Of a DNA stretch of 64,000 nt, positions 11,700 to 23,957 are shown piece after piece. Origin of the DNA: Hemicentrotus pulcherrimus (taxonomy: Eukaryota > Echinodermata > Echinoidea > Camarodonta > Strongylocentrotidae). The translations under genes and the position numbers were made by a program. Each line of letters opens with the position of its first letter. Positions within the stretch are counted from its first letter, which is position 1. Where the stretch lies: the NCBI GenBank assembly GCA_003118195.1, contig BEXV01000017.1:73789-137788 (forward strand). The letters are read 5' to 3'. A model generated the notes under the pieces. The model was not told the DNA's origin. It did not search any database and worked only from the letters and a program-made list of their open reading frames with translations.

Positions 11700-13935
11700 C
11701 TGTAGTATGCAATTTTCCGTGTTCTGCTCCACTCTCGATGCGTTCGGTAAGAGACCAACAAACAGGCGATACCCAAATCAGATACGAACTACATATCTAC
11801 TTACGCTTTGCTCAGGGTCAGTGACTCTGTTCCCACTGCCAGTCAAACAGTAATAACGGGGATTGTTCCCATTCTGAATAGGAATGCATTCTTACGCGGC
11901 GTTTTCACAAACGTCAGTTATGGTGCTGAATAATGAATGCATCATGAAGCAATTGCTTTAATCTTTTGAAAAGGCGACATAATATGTGTTAGTAATATTA
12001 TTATTAATAGGAATAACATATAATGACGATGATGGCAAAAGGATACCAAACGTTAGTACCATGCTCAAGTGATTGTTGTTACACAAATATTATATTCGTA
12101 CCATACTGTCACAGAGCAACTAAATCTTAGTTTCGGTACCGAAATGAGTTCACTTTGCGACATAACGCATCATTCTAGTCTCTGAAGGTACACATGTACT
12201 TGGTTGAATAATATGAAAGATGAATTGGGGTCTAGGGCGAAAGCACAAAAAAAATTTCAAGAAAGAAAGAAAATCAAATTTCAGTCAATCGGAGGGATAT
12301 CAGAAAGGACCCAATTGTGGTCCGGTATTCTGATGTACTGGCCATAGAAGATTGATCGCAAAATTCAATTATACTTAGTGCATTCTTATTATGCAGACCA
12401 TCGATGAGACTCTGTAGTTGAGGTAATGAGATGGGCCTCTTAGGAAGAAGGGTGGAGAGAGTAATAAACCAATCACATGATTACAAACTGTATGAGAAGT
12501 TAATTCATTACCATTCATTACCAAACTACATTTGTGCTTGACTTTCAGTACTCAAATCGAGGCAAATGCCCCCAAGACAACGACTGAAATACAAAAAAAG
12601 CATTATCCAAACAAATCCAGCGGCCCCTGCCCCCATTAGGTCCCCCGGTGCTGCTGTCCCAGAGACATGCCCCCAATGACATGCCCCCAGTCAGCAACCG
12701 ACGGCTTGCAAGATGACAATTTGTTAGATAGCAATAAATTGGGTCTCGGCAGGGGATGATAAATCAATATAGGGCAGGGATACATGATGTATACAAACTG
12801 GCTTCCTGTATTCTGAAACAGTAGAGTGGACCCTCGATTGCAACCCTCAGATTTACAAGCAGTCGTACGTGTGCTGCATGCATGCATGCCTTTTGAACAA
12901 CCCGAATCTGGTATTGTGAATATGAAAGAAGACCTGTACCTTACAAAATTTTCTTGGTATACTTAAGCGAAAACCCGCTCAATTTTACTATTAATACTGT
13001 CAAGTAATATTTTCAAACTCGGTCTGTTAATATCCAATACACTGCAAATTAAATTGAATGATGATTGAACGTATTGTGAGATCGATATATTTTGCAAGAT
13101 TTTGTATTATTATCTTTAAAGATATATATATTTTTTTCCCTTCCACAGGGTTCTTTATTTTCAAAATAAATTCCATCATATACAGTATATCCATATATCA
13201 TATACAAATAATTCAAGAAATAATTTCCATACAAAGATATTTTGCTTACTTCATCGCCAACAATCATTTTCAGATCTGATAAGTTTATTTTATTTGAAAC
13301 AGCTGAAGAGCTTAAACGATACCAATCCGGCGGGGTTTAATTGCATCAACAAAACGCAGCGCCTTTCCTTAATGATTTCTTTTATTTATTTATTTATTTG
13401 CATTTGTTTTCCGATGGTGAATCATTAAACAACAACCAAAGCAAAGCTCTAGTTTCAGGGAGCGTGTAAAAAAGAAAGTCCAAATTATAGCCTTGTCCTC
13501 TGGGTAATTAAAGTGTATAATATTTGTCAAATCTTTGATATGAAAAGCTCAAGTATGGTGGTACATGTACACGCAAAGGGGTTATGACGCATGTGACATA
13601 ATTATATAAATTACAATATCGGTTTCAGATCTGGTACTTTTAGCCGTAATGGAAAACATAAATGTCCTTGAATTGTCAAAGTGTCTTCTGGTCACCTTGT
13701 CTTCCCTGGTCGTATTTCATATATAGTGATCACCATTTATTGATTTGGGGTCAACTATTATTGAGAGTTGGTAAAGGAGTAATATAGCGCTCTTTGGTTG
13801 TGTGAATAATGTATTATTTCAGGTAAATATAGACATTCTTGACCTGAGGTATGTGTTACATTACAAGGAGGCTAAAGTGATTTGTGATCATATCGGGAAA
13901 TTACATGATTGACACATACATGCACTTTTTCCGTC
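11700..13935. other. Unassigned non-coding stretch
   Basis: No gene recognised. It contains a GCATGCATGCATGC tetranucleotide run near 12877, AT-rich palindromic stretches at 13110-13210, and (TTTA)n at 13380-13400. Confidence 0.45.
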
Positions 13936-13937
13936 TC

Positions 13938-13939
<2 letters not shown>

Positions 13940-13997
<58 letters not shown>
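13940..13997. repeat. Compound CT-TA microsatellite
   Basis: About 20 CT units (13941-13979) pass directly into about nine TA units. Compound dinucleotide arrays like this are length-unstable. Confidence 0.95.
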
Positions 13998-14022
13998 CTG
14001 TCCCCTCTCTTTTTCTCCCCTG

Positions 14023-14023
14023 N
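14023..14023. other. Single ambiguous base at a duplication boundary
   Basis: One N sits immediately before copy 2 of the 172-bp block. Its exact coincidence with the repeat edge suggests a contig join. Confidence 0.9.
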
Positions 14024-14179
14024 CTCCAACGTTAGTGACTACATTTTTGAAACAAAATATGCTTCTGCATATTTCTCTTCAAATTTTATCGAAAAATTCT
14101 TAACATTTTGTGTGTCTCCATTTTCCTACCATTCCCCACTTCCACCCTCAATCAGGTTTGTTTTAATCTTTTCTCTTTT

Positions 14180-14196
<17 letters not shown>
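14024..14196 (+). repeat. 172-bp block, copy 2
   Basis: Near-identical to 4909-5080 at an offset of 9115, differing by one T in the T run, then diverging inside the CT tract. Because the left edge is an N and the right edge is a microsatellite, an assembly artefact is as likely as a recent duplication. Confidence 0.9.
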
Positions 14197-14217
<21 letters not shown>

Positions 14218-14218
14218 T
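14185..14218. repeat. CT microsatellite
   Basis: About 16 CT units directly after T9; this is the right edge of duplicated block copy 2. Confidence 0.9.
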
Positions 14219-14890
14219 CATTCTGTCTCTTACTTCTTTTTTGTAACCTCGGCTCCCTCTGTAGCTTTGCCATTTCTTTTTAAACGAAGTCGTTTGTTTA
14301 TCAAAGGAAAATTGATCTCTTGTTCAATATCAGGAAGCTATTTATTTTTGTGACTGATATTTAATGTCATCCTTATTATTTAGATAAAATAATATTTAAG
14401 CAAGTAAGGATGAAACCCTTTAAACTGGGAAAGTTATTCAGAATAGTTCCACGAACGAACGTTTTTGCAAGCCACAGATCAAAGCATTGATGAAGCTCGG
14501 GAGAGAGAGCCGTGACCATAATAGCTAAATTAGATTACATCTAGGTTCAGTTGCTATCTAATGAACAGATTCCCTTATTTATCCATCCTTTCAGTGAATT
14601 TTTCGATGTTTTCATGTTAGTTTGACTTGTGTTGTGAGGTGTACTCATATGTATTTATAGCTAATTACCCTAATTATGAAAGTAAATTAGGAATTAGCTA
14701 CTCAGATTCAAAGAGACGATTCGTCGCTAGTTATAGGATTAATGATTTCTAATCACCCACCTCCTGCATAACAAAAACCAAAACATTTTAAAAACAACTT
14801 TTTAAATATATATGGTACAGGTACTACACTCTACAGACTCAATCTTACTACATTTAATAATATCTTATGCAATTGGGTATTGCTTGGTAC

Positions 14891-15166
14891 TTTTGCAAAT
14901 ACTCTTTTGAAACGATGTATTCACCAATAACTTGACCCATTTTTATGTTGAACTTCTACCCATGAAAACATATCATTTTAACTGCTACCAACTCTTTTTT
15001 AACGATGCATTCACCAATTACTTGACCCATTTTTATGTTGAACTTCTACCCATGAATACATATAATTTTAACTGCTACCAACACTTTTTTAACGATGCAT
15101 TCACCAATAATAAAAATGGGTCAAGTTATTGGTGAAAGCATCGTTAAAAAAGAGTATTTGCAAGAG
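14891..15166. repeat. 90-bp tandem repeat inside an inverted repeat (foldback)
   Basis: Unit 1 is 14911-15000, unit 2 is 15001-15090 and a partial unit 3 is 15091-15110. The units share AACGATGYATTCACCAATWA and differ at a few bases. The sequence then reverses: 15111-15165 is nearly the reverse complement of 14892-14945, ending in GAGTATTTGCAA against the left TTGCAAATACTC. The result is a large hairpin with direct repeats in the loop. No transposase is present; it fits a foldback or MITE-like element. Confidence 0.85.
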
Positions 15167-15180
15167 TGCATAACTTTCTA

Positions 15181-16340
15181 ACACTATGATCTTATGGTTC
15201 TTGTTTAAAAGTGTCGTTCTCATATCAATGTCTTCTTTACCTACGACAACATCTCTTTCCCATCTCATGTATCGGCATGTGCATCGTCAAAATCATTCCG
15301 TCTGGGCTATAATTTTCTTCTGCAACGGGTCAATTAGTCGTCTGATGATGACTGTCCTATCCTAAATTTAGTCCCCGGATCCTCTCCTCTTTCCGCTCAC
15401 TAATTTGGATCTACATCTGTATACCCTTTACCACTGCAACCATTCATTATTCATACTGACATTTATTTCTTTGATTATCTTTGTCTGTCTGGTTTTATTT
15501 TGTTGATCCAAGGTGATGGATGACTTTAAGAGAGATAATCACTGGTAGTATTTGCAGTATAGACAAGACTCTTTTTTTTTAGCAAAGACGGAAATTAGTT
15601 TAGTAAAGACGGAAAGGAATGAGCTAGAAACTTGTGTCGCCTGGGTTTGTTGATTATGATGTAGAAATAATAAATTGTTCAGTCATAATCATTGATTCGT
15701 ACCAAGTTGTTCAAAACTCATGAGCATGATTTGTGACACATCATTTTGGATCAGTTAGACTTAGTTTTTGTTTTTACTGGATTACCTTTTATGCACTCAC
15801 CTTAATCACATCATGAGAGTAAGGTAGCGATATAGAACTGGAAAAATTAAGAGATGAAACGAGAGATGAGGAAAGGGATATTAGAGTGAAAATAGATTAA
15901 TGTACTGCTAACGTCATGGAAAATCTTATATCTCTATTTGCCATAATCTTTCAACCCAGTCTTTAAATAAACTTGTTTATCATTTATTCTATAGGAATTT
16001 CTGAACACGAAATAATATGACGGATGCAAACACATTAATTGCATTCAAATGTATACTTTCATTTTATACAGCGAAATAACACTCCCACGTAATTTATTTG
16101 ACAATCCTAAATGTCATCGTCTGATAAAATCGTTATCTGATTTGATAATTTAATTGCGAATTCAGTCAGTTTCAGAGCGATTAGGCAAAGCTAGTTACAT
16201 CAAACATCCCCAGTCATTCCCCCCATTCGTGAAGATAAATGTAATATGCGTTGTTATTATCTTTCAATTATACGCCGTTGGTGATGCGAAGAGGAAACGC
16301 TGCATGCACGCGCTGTGGAGGTGACAAGTGGGAGGTGACT
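15181..16340. other. Unassigned non-coding stretch
   Basis: No exon, RNA gene or strong repeat seen. Confidence 0.45.
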
Positions 16341-16341
16341 G

Positions 16342-16717
16342 TTTGGGGCGGAGCCTGGTTTTTTTGTTTAAAGGGGGAGGTACAATCCTGACAAATTGAC
16401 CAATATATGGGATAGCATATTGTTATTATTAGGTGCTGAAGTTGATATGTGACGATTGGGTCTCAAAAAAGGGTGTTTATGGGTCAGTTCATTGGTACAA
16501 TTATTAAATGAAAATTGCCCATAATAAGGATAATTATGTGTCCGACCAACGTTGGACCGATTCCATACCCCCTTGGATAATGTTTTAGCCAGATCAGCTT
16601 TTATTAAAAATGAAGCAAACTTTGCCCAAGTTTACCTATAATTTATTTAAAGTCGGTCAATTTCTGACCCAACTTTTTCGTCAACGTGTCGTGCCCCCCC
16701 CCCCTAATCCGCCACTG
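16342..16717. mobile_element. Possible hAT-like short element
   Basis: The right end reads TAATCCGCCACTG, the complement of CAGTGGCGGATTA, which is a common hAT-type terminus, preceded by a 13-C run. The left end, GGGGCGGAGCCTGG, is a degenerate partner. The 350-bp interior has no coding frame. The left boundary is uncertain. Confidence 0.4.
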
Positions 16718-17901
16718 ACTCTCTGGTTGATTTTAGCGCTCCTTCACTTTATCTATCCAGATTCATTCGTCTGATCATTCTAACAGTAGAGAGTAATACA
16801 GGGGCAACTGTATTACATTAGTCGCAGCAGGGGGAATTATCATCAATGGCCATCATTGTGAATGCCTATTGGGGAACTATGCTACCCACTTCTCCCATAT
16901 CTCTACCGTATAGCAAGAATGTAGCAGACGACATCCTGAAAACGTCTGACGCTTCCCGCCATTTTGTTCTACATTACATGCCAACATTGCCACCAGCGCC
17001 CATCCCCCTCCCATGCCCGCCCCTGAGAGATATTTGACTGAAACGCACGCAATGGTGATCTTTAAAACGATTGATGACTCTCTCTACCAGCATGGACGGT
17101 TTAAGTTACCTTCTATAAGCTTCCACTTGGCGAACTAGTAGCATCACCATGGCAACAAAACACGTGAAATTTTACAATCGATATTCATGTAAGAAAAATT
17201 GTCATATCCTAGAGCGCCACATAATCAATACGTCCGCCCATTAATGTTTGAAATGAAAAATCTGATGTTACTAGAACACAGGAGAAAGTTATATTTTAGT
17301 GCTCGCAAAGGGTGACAGTAGGGAATAGCCCGATCGTAGTTATCAGATGAATATACGTTGTTTTTATTCGGTAAAATTAAACATGAAAATTTATTTCTCA
17401 ACAAATACATTTCTGAATTCTTATGATATACTAGACATGTTATATGGGTGGCCGTGTAATATTATATTACCCATAATGTAGGCCTATCGTGGATTTAAAA
17501 CATGGAAAAGTGGGAAGGAGACATTTTGAATGAATATTTGGAAACAACAATGGGAATGTTCTTTCTTTATGATAGCACATGATATAGACTGAGTTGCTAA
17601 CGGGAGATCTCCGGTATCATCATTCCATTAGTGCTCTCAAATTATCAGTTACCGCAATTTGATAATTTCTTATTTTTGGCCGACGTTTTTTTTTTCTCTC
17701 AAAATTTCACAAATTATTTAGTTTATTTGATTTTTCTCCTGTCTACTCAAGCCCTCAACTTTCCATGAATGTTTATTCACCCTTTACACAAAGAATGATA
17801 GGACGTGTCGGAATGAAGAGCATCCATCTTGTGTTGATTTTCTTTTCCTTTAACCTTTCTGTTTGAATACCCAATATGATATCTCCATCCAAACCGTATA
17901 C

Positions 17902-18038
17902 TATAGTCATACCGACGAGATCGACACCAGTCCGGCACCAAACCGTATACAGACCAAACAATGAGTTACATAAACCCCGAATGGTAAATAGTCATTCGGT
18001 ATGGAGACACTTTTGGCGGTTTGACTGGTGTATTGACG
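17902..18038. mobile_element. Degenerate CAGTCACACC-family element
   Basis: The left end is TATAGTCATACCGACGAGAT and the right end is GGCGGTTTGACTGGTGTATTG, whose complement (CAATACACCAGTCAAACCGCC, in part) resembles the family terminus. The interior has CACCAGTCCGGCACC and AAACCGTATACAGACC words. The ends are more diverged than in the copies at 19489 and 45933. Confidence 0.35.
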
Positions 18039-18749
18039 CTACATCTGGACTGACTGATGCCACACATGGCAGATGACCGTTGTCTTCAGAGAGAGATAAG
18101 AGCACACATCTGTAAATGTCAAACAGCACACAGAGGCCATGTGTGATATACCACAAGCGTGTTCACATGGAAAGGGGGAGAAAAAATATTTACCCGGTAC
18201 ATTCATCGTCGCTTCCATGAGCGATGCGACACATTTCCCTCGAATGTTTTGACAACCCGAAGCCTTTTTAGGGGCACTGTCCGTCTTTGGCTGTGCCATC
18301 TAAACCAAGACGGTCTAAAACTAACACGAACTTTGGTGGAAAATAGGCCATGCGTTCCCTCTCATGTTAATTATTTTACGCTTTTACTTCACTTGCTGCT
18401 TAGCATGTATCATCAACGATGATATTTCTCAGTTTGTGTCCCAGACGTAACGGGGTGTAGTATGATAGTGAAAAATAATTTACGTTTTTGAGTTGATGCT
18501 GGGCATGTCTATTCTCATAAGGCTCTTGTCCTAAATTATCAATTCAAAATAATGTAAATAAAAAGGCTCCCCATCTCTCTCTCTCTCTTTTATACCGGTT
18601 GCACATGAAGCGTCATTTCAAATGAGTTATTGCAAACGCTAATCACGCGTATATGACGGACATTCCTGCATGCGACAGTGCATGGCGCCATTAATTCAAC
18701 GACGTGATTGTATGGATCATTTAATGTGTTTGCGATATTACTCTGAAAC

Positions 18750-18811
18750 GGTGCGTCAATACAGCGCCAATGGCTAACACAGACCTACGTCAGCAAATTG
18801 CGCCTCGTGCG
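18750..18811 (+). repeat. 62-bp dispersed repeat, copy 1
   Basis: GGTGCGTCA, ACCTACGTCAG and GCGCCTCGT words line up in the same order with 19419-19480, with moderate divergence. The family is unknown. Confidence 0.5.
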
Positions 18812-19418
18812 CTCCGGGCATTTACTTTCTCCATTTCCCTCAGCGTTAGCTGCTCATCCTAAATACATCATCTCATTTTTTTCCTCTCTGCCGTCAAATT
18901 TGTCCACCCTATCCCATCACCTGGTTTGTTTTCTTCTCACTCTTTATACCCTCTCTCCTAATCACCTATCTTTTTAGAGTCACCTTATACTAATATCACC
19001 TCTTATTTGTCATTTCACTTTAAATCCTACGCGATAGGTGTTTCCATCCCAATGCGAAGCGATTATAAACAAACGGATGTGCCCGCAGGATCGAAACATG
19101 ATTAGAAAGGGTACTATTCGAACATAATAAAAAGATAATGTTTCCCTCCGAGCTGTAATGTCATCATAAGCTTCCGTGGTGGAATATTGACATGAAGTTG
19201 TTTTGACGGCAAAGTATCTTCCTCTAATGTCTATCGTATCGATGACGAACATGAAGTCGCAATTCAAGTCTAGCTAAGAGATTTTGAAAGGCCAATAATG
19301 TGAAATTAATCGAAGTTTGTAGCAAGAAACCCCCTCTTATTCGAGATGCATGTGTTGTGATGCAAATTGTTCTCTCCTCGTTGTGCAATCATTTCTCGTG
19401 CGATGTCACCGTCACATG

Positions 19419-19480
19419 GTGCGTCAGAGACAGCACCAGTCGCTTGACGCAGTCTTACGTCAGGCAAATGACGCCTCGTA
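19419..19480 (+). repeat. 62-bp dispersed repeat, copy 2
   Basis: Same orientation as 18750-18811 (GGTGCGTCAG, CTTACGTCAGG, ACGCCTCGT). It lies nine bases before the CAGTCACACC-family element at 19489, so it may be part of a larger composite. Confidence 0.5.
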
Positions 19481-19488
19481 GATCTCAT

Positions 19489-19630
19489 ACTTCAGTCACA
19501 CCGCCAAACCGACTCCAAACCGTGCCCAAATCGACATAGTTTTAGCCATTGGAGGTAGATTGATAGTGTGTGTTTTTGTTCGGTCTATGGCCGGTCTCAT
19601 GTCGTGCTCCGTGGTGTGACTGAGGCATTA
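19489..19630. mobile_element. CAGTCACACC-ended short DNA element (MITE-like)
   Basis: The left end is ACTTCAGTCACACCGCC and the right end is GGTGTGACTGAGGCATTA, so the termini are inverted copies of (T)CAGTCACACC. The interior carries AAACCGACTCCAAACCG and TTAGCCATTGGAGG, shared with the copies at 42528 and 45933. It has no coding capacity; mobilisation would need a transposase encoded elsewhere. Confidence 0.6.
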
Positions 19631-21515
19631 GCTCAGATCCAGCTTAGTTTGTGAAGTGATCAGCAAAAGATTTACAAAGAAAAGGAAACAGATCTCAATG
19701 TCAATGTTAGGAGGATTTAAGAGTATTGTCGATAAACCAGTTTTGACCGAGACAAGAAAAATGATGTGACAGAGAAACCCATCATGGTAGAGGCTTATAA
19801 GTTATAGGCGTGATTTCATCGGATTTCACTGTGTTATCGTATTTGGTAAAATTTCAAAGGTTGATGGCTGTTTCAAGATTAAGATGTTTTCTTTAGAAGT
19901 TCGAGCATCATGATCATCGATATCCTCTCCTTTCAAATGAATTGCATATGGAATATAAGATTTTATAACTCCTTTTGCATTTGATATACAAACATTATAC
20001 AGCATGATTAAGGTGTAACTTACGAATACATTTATTTCATTTTCTTTTTGATATAATGTTGTACTCGTCATATTCATATCTGCATCACTCAATCAATTCC
20101 CTACACAGACGAGGTATTGAGAGTTCGTAGTTTTTTTTTGAATTCCTTTTATCCCCTCTTAATCCCATACCTATAGTCGCAATATCCTCTTTTAATCTGA
20201 AGTTGGACTTCATGCGGAACGATTTGGAATGATGCCAGTATGACCAACAATAACTTAAAGTGTAAATAAATTGAATTTAAAAAAAAAACAGGACACGGAT
20301 CTCTTGGCCATGCACATCACCGTTCTCTATTTCAGTTTGGTCACTCCAACGGCCTGCAAGCCTGTATAGTAATTTTGAGATTTTTTCCCAGAAAAGAAAC
20401 GTTGTGAGATTCTCTGGTTCGCCAGCGAGGTAACACGAAGCTAGTTCAATTTGAAAGCGGTGGGTCTGCCGATGGTGTAGAATTATGGCTACTCTAGCCG
20501 AGGCACGTCTTTTGTTTCAGGAAATTAAATTCTGCAAGAATAGGGCGGAGACCCAGATTGGTCTCTTTCTAGGGGCGGAACAAGAATATTTTAACAAGGG
20601 GAGGTGTCCTTCTAAGAAATGTGCCGGCAGCAGTGCCCAAATCGGACATATTCCCCCTCCCCACCCCTCACCCCAGAAAGAAGGGGTCCCAAAGATGAAC
20701 AAATTTCCGAGGAGAATAAACATTGAGACTTGATCTGCCAACTAGGGGTTAAAAGTAGGTTCCTAGGCCGACACAACTCCAATAACATCAAAGGAAGTGC
20801 CCACCGATTTCAAACATGGGCCGTCAAGTCCCCACCCCTTCTTTTGGCAACGCTCTTGTCTGCTTCGCTCCTCGACATCAGTATGGATGTCATGTACATG
20901 ATCGACTACGAGCGAAACTCCTTTGGGGGCAGAGATGCATGCATACGAAGAAGAAAATATGACGGAATACTGTGAGGGTCGTCAGACAGACATAGAGAGA
21001 AAATAGAAATAGTGCATTTGGGAGGAAATGTGAGCTAGTTTAAGCCATGCTATGTCAATACCGAATGTGCCCCAAAGGCCCTCCAAAGCACTTTTATTTC
21101 CATTATCTAAAAGAGGTAATTATTGCCATAATCTAAAAAAAGTCAGGTCCGAATATCATTTGTAAATCAAAATATCCTTTCATATTAGTTATTTTAAAGC
21201 TATAGAAGACAATATACATGATATAATTTGACCTAATTTTTATCGGCTGGAATAACAAAAATCACTTTTCTCCAATAGAAATTTCACACATTTGTGATGG
21301 TTTAATGTTAATAAACATGAATCATCCAAGTATGATCTTTTTTGGCAAGTTTGTGCACAATGCACATGGTTAAAAAAAGCGTAATTGTGGGGGTGGGGTG
21401 GTTGTTTCTCCAGCAAATGGTATGCCAACTTGTTATCTTTGCGACATACAATCAGGCTTTAATATGGTACATGTACATGTATCTTTGTCTTTCTAATAAT
21501 CACAATGATAATTCA
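19631..21515. other. Unassigned stretch with one hAT-like word
   Basis: A frame beginning with a true ATG at 20485 (82 codons) runs into CTAGGGGCGGAACAAG at 20570, which resembles a hAT-like left end. The frame after that is therefore probably element sequence and no gene is called. Confidence 0.35.
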
Positions 21516-21519
21516 AGGA

Positions 21520-21600
21520 TTCTTCCTTCTAGTGGGTACCCATTTAATTTACCTGTATCCAGAGTAGAAAATGTAGATTATTTTCTTGTAGAATAATTAT
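21520..21600 (-). mobile_element. Partial SINE 3' fragment
   Basis: Reversed, it reads CTACATTTTCTACTCTGG, then ACAGGTAAATTAAATGGGTACCC. This is the SINE body motif (ACATT..CTCT..CAGGT..AATGGGTACC) seen in the copies at 240-463 and 49231-49459. The tRNA head is missing, as in 5'-truncated copies. Confidence 0.4.
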
Positions 21601-22360
21601 AATCACTTCAATCTGTAACTTAAGTTAGGTGGAACCATAAACTGATATTTATGAAAAGCATCCAGCTCGCCCACAACGCCCAAGTGAGTATTTCTACTGT
21701 ATGGTAAGACGGCTTACGACCATAAAAAGGGGTCAGTAATTTGTCAATAATCCCACGTGTAGACTTTCGTGGAATGTCCGATCGAAGTTTTTCGGTCAAT
21801 ACCATCCACACCATTTCCTTCAAGATTTTGTTAACCTCGTCTACAGATCTTTAATCGTTGGGATTAAAATCACCTATTTGTTTCCAGATCCATTTAAACG
21901 TATACACATCGATAAAGATTAACCCATACAGCCCATGGTCCAGCTCCACCCCATCCCTCCTCCTCTTTATGCATCGGGGCATGAGCATTTGCATGTGTAT
22001 TAGTGTTATTAAGCAAGTGTTAGGTATTAAGCAAGTGTATTAAGCAGTACTCAATATGCATTGTCACGTAAGCTGGGTCGATAGCTTATTTGAAGTTCTT
22101 GTGGTCGAGTTTAGAAAGAAAAATTGATAGACCAACACATTTCTTGTTTATTTATGGCAAGGATTATACACATTCATTTTAGAGCAAGCTATTTGCCTGT
22201 TCACCGAACGCAATCTTAAAACATGCGTTGATAATCTATAAGCAATATACATGCATAATGTTATTAGAGATTATCTTTTCCATTACTCGTTGGACTAGTG
22301 TAACATCACATTGTTCCCCGTGAAACTTATGATATAATATATGATGTCTAAATCTACGTC
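21601..22360. other. Unassigned non-coding stretch
   Basis: No gene seen. A short direct duplication, TTAAGCAAGTGT, occurs twice at about 22009-22040. Confidence 0.4.
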
Positions 22361-22367
22361 CTCTCTC

Positions 22368-22389
22368 NNNNCCCCCCCCCCCCCCCCCC
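22368..22389. other. 4-base gap next to a C18 run
   Basis: CTCTCTC, four N (22368-22371), then 18 C. A likely sequencing drop-out at the CT/poly-C junction; the true length is unknown. Confidence 0.9.
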
Positions 22390-23814
22390 GGAGATCATGT
22401 TGAGAAGATGTGTTAAGTCCTAATTAGGACATAATTAGGACCATCATATTAAAGCATCTTTCAAAACCTTGATAAATAAAATAATGTACAATGTACCGTG
22501 GCGATTCAGTCGCGTACTGTCGTATTGTAATGCTTTTAGAAGTGAAGATAGCAAAGGAAAAGATCTAGAGAGGGTTATTAGAAAAGAGAAATTACTCTAC
22601 ACCCGAGTGTATGTATTATTTCGCTTCCGTCTTGTGCCAATGAAATGTCTCAAAAGTGAGACTTCCACCGTCCGCGAAACCTAGCATGCAATGTGCTACT
22701 GTCAAAAAGTACAAATTCTTTTCGGTCACAGTCAGAATCAACAATTCATGTTAACTAAACAACCTTGTTTGCACCACCTAAAAGAACTTTAACGAGCTCT
22801 ACGGTTTCCTATTATCATGGAGGATTAAACTCCAAAATACAACAAAAAGAACCTGCATACCAGCCGGTGTCAATACTGATTTTTATTTGAAATCAAACAT
22901 TTGCAAAACGTCGAAATGACAATAGCACTTGTGACGTCAGGCTGAATCAATAATAAATTGAAAAAGACCGTAATCGGTTATAAATTTCACACGTAACAGC
23001 CCTTTGTTGTTGTTTGGTGTGTATAGCACGCTGATGATTATCTCTTGAAATCATAGCTATTTGTCAAAAAATACGAAAGGGCACTTTATTGATGTTTTAT
23101 AAATGTCTTTTTTTAATAAAAAAAAAATTTACGGAGGCGTTTTCCTAATTTCTTTTTAACTTGAAAGGGAATATAAGAATGACTTTGGGTGAATGAAGTC
23201 ATTATTCGTTCAGGGTATAATGACCGACGGGGAGTAAGATAATACCATTTTGATAAGATGAATTATCTGTTATTCGTTTAAAATGACAATTCAGTTGTGT
23301 TAAAATGCGATCATTTATATTTCTGTGAATTATTTATTTTGGAATGACATATGACCAACGTTATTCATTCTTGCGTTTCCTTTAGGGGGAAGTCGGTAGT
23401 CTTGCAAAACAACGAGACATTTTAGCGTTAGCTCTCATTTCGTCAGGCAGATGTCTGTTATTAGTGCTTAGCCATGCTTGTAGCGAATGATATGTATTTT
23501 TTCCGAAATCTAAATGAGTTAAATATAAATCTCGAAGGGAAACATTACGATTTTTTAAATCGAATTATTTATAATCTGAATTTTATGGTAAAGTTTTAAT
23601 GTGCATTTTATTATAGCTTCAACAGTCAGTGTGTTTTAGTGTTCCAACTAAAATAAGACTATGCATTTGCGACTTTTCATTTGCACATCGTTTCGTAGGT
23701 ATGGTCCGGGGAAAACAACGAGAGTGTGACTTCACTCGGAATACATGTATGTTAAATTTTGACGAAGTTTTTATAATTTGTCCAACAATAATCTGATTTA
23801 CATGTAAGTAAGCC
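22390..23814. other. Unassigned non-coding stretch
   Basis: It contains a perfect 14-bp palindrome, GTCCTAATTAGGAC (22417-22430), followed by ATAATTAGGACC, and a CRE-like TGACGTCA near 22932. No exon supported. Confidence 0.4.
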
Positions 23815-23957
23815 CGGTGGCATACGTACCCAGTATACTTGGAGCCGCCATACGCCCCCCCCCCACCTCCCCCATCGCACATGTAGCTACCCATGAGTAG
23901 TATGCCCCATTCCCAATCTAGGCGCCCATTCTCCCACCCCTCACCCATACGCCACGG
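23815..23957. mobile_element. Short hAT-like inverted-repeat element
   Basis: The left end is GGTGGCATACGTACCCAG and the right end is CACCCATACGCCACGG, whose complement, CCGTGGCGTATGGGTG, matches the left. The interior is C-rich (CCCCCCCCCACC). The 124-codon frame on the - strand at 23619-23993 runs through it and is not a gene. Confidence 0.55.

Noticed and set aside
11277..11853. Overlapping 142-, 72- and 120-codon frames
   Set aside because: All three + frames are open because the region is a CT polypyrimidine tract lacking stop codons.
14932..15135. 67-codon frame with an internal repeated peptide
   Set aside because: The peptide repeat only reflects the 90-bp DNA tandem, whose length is divisible by three.
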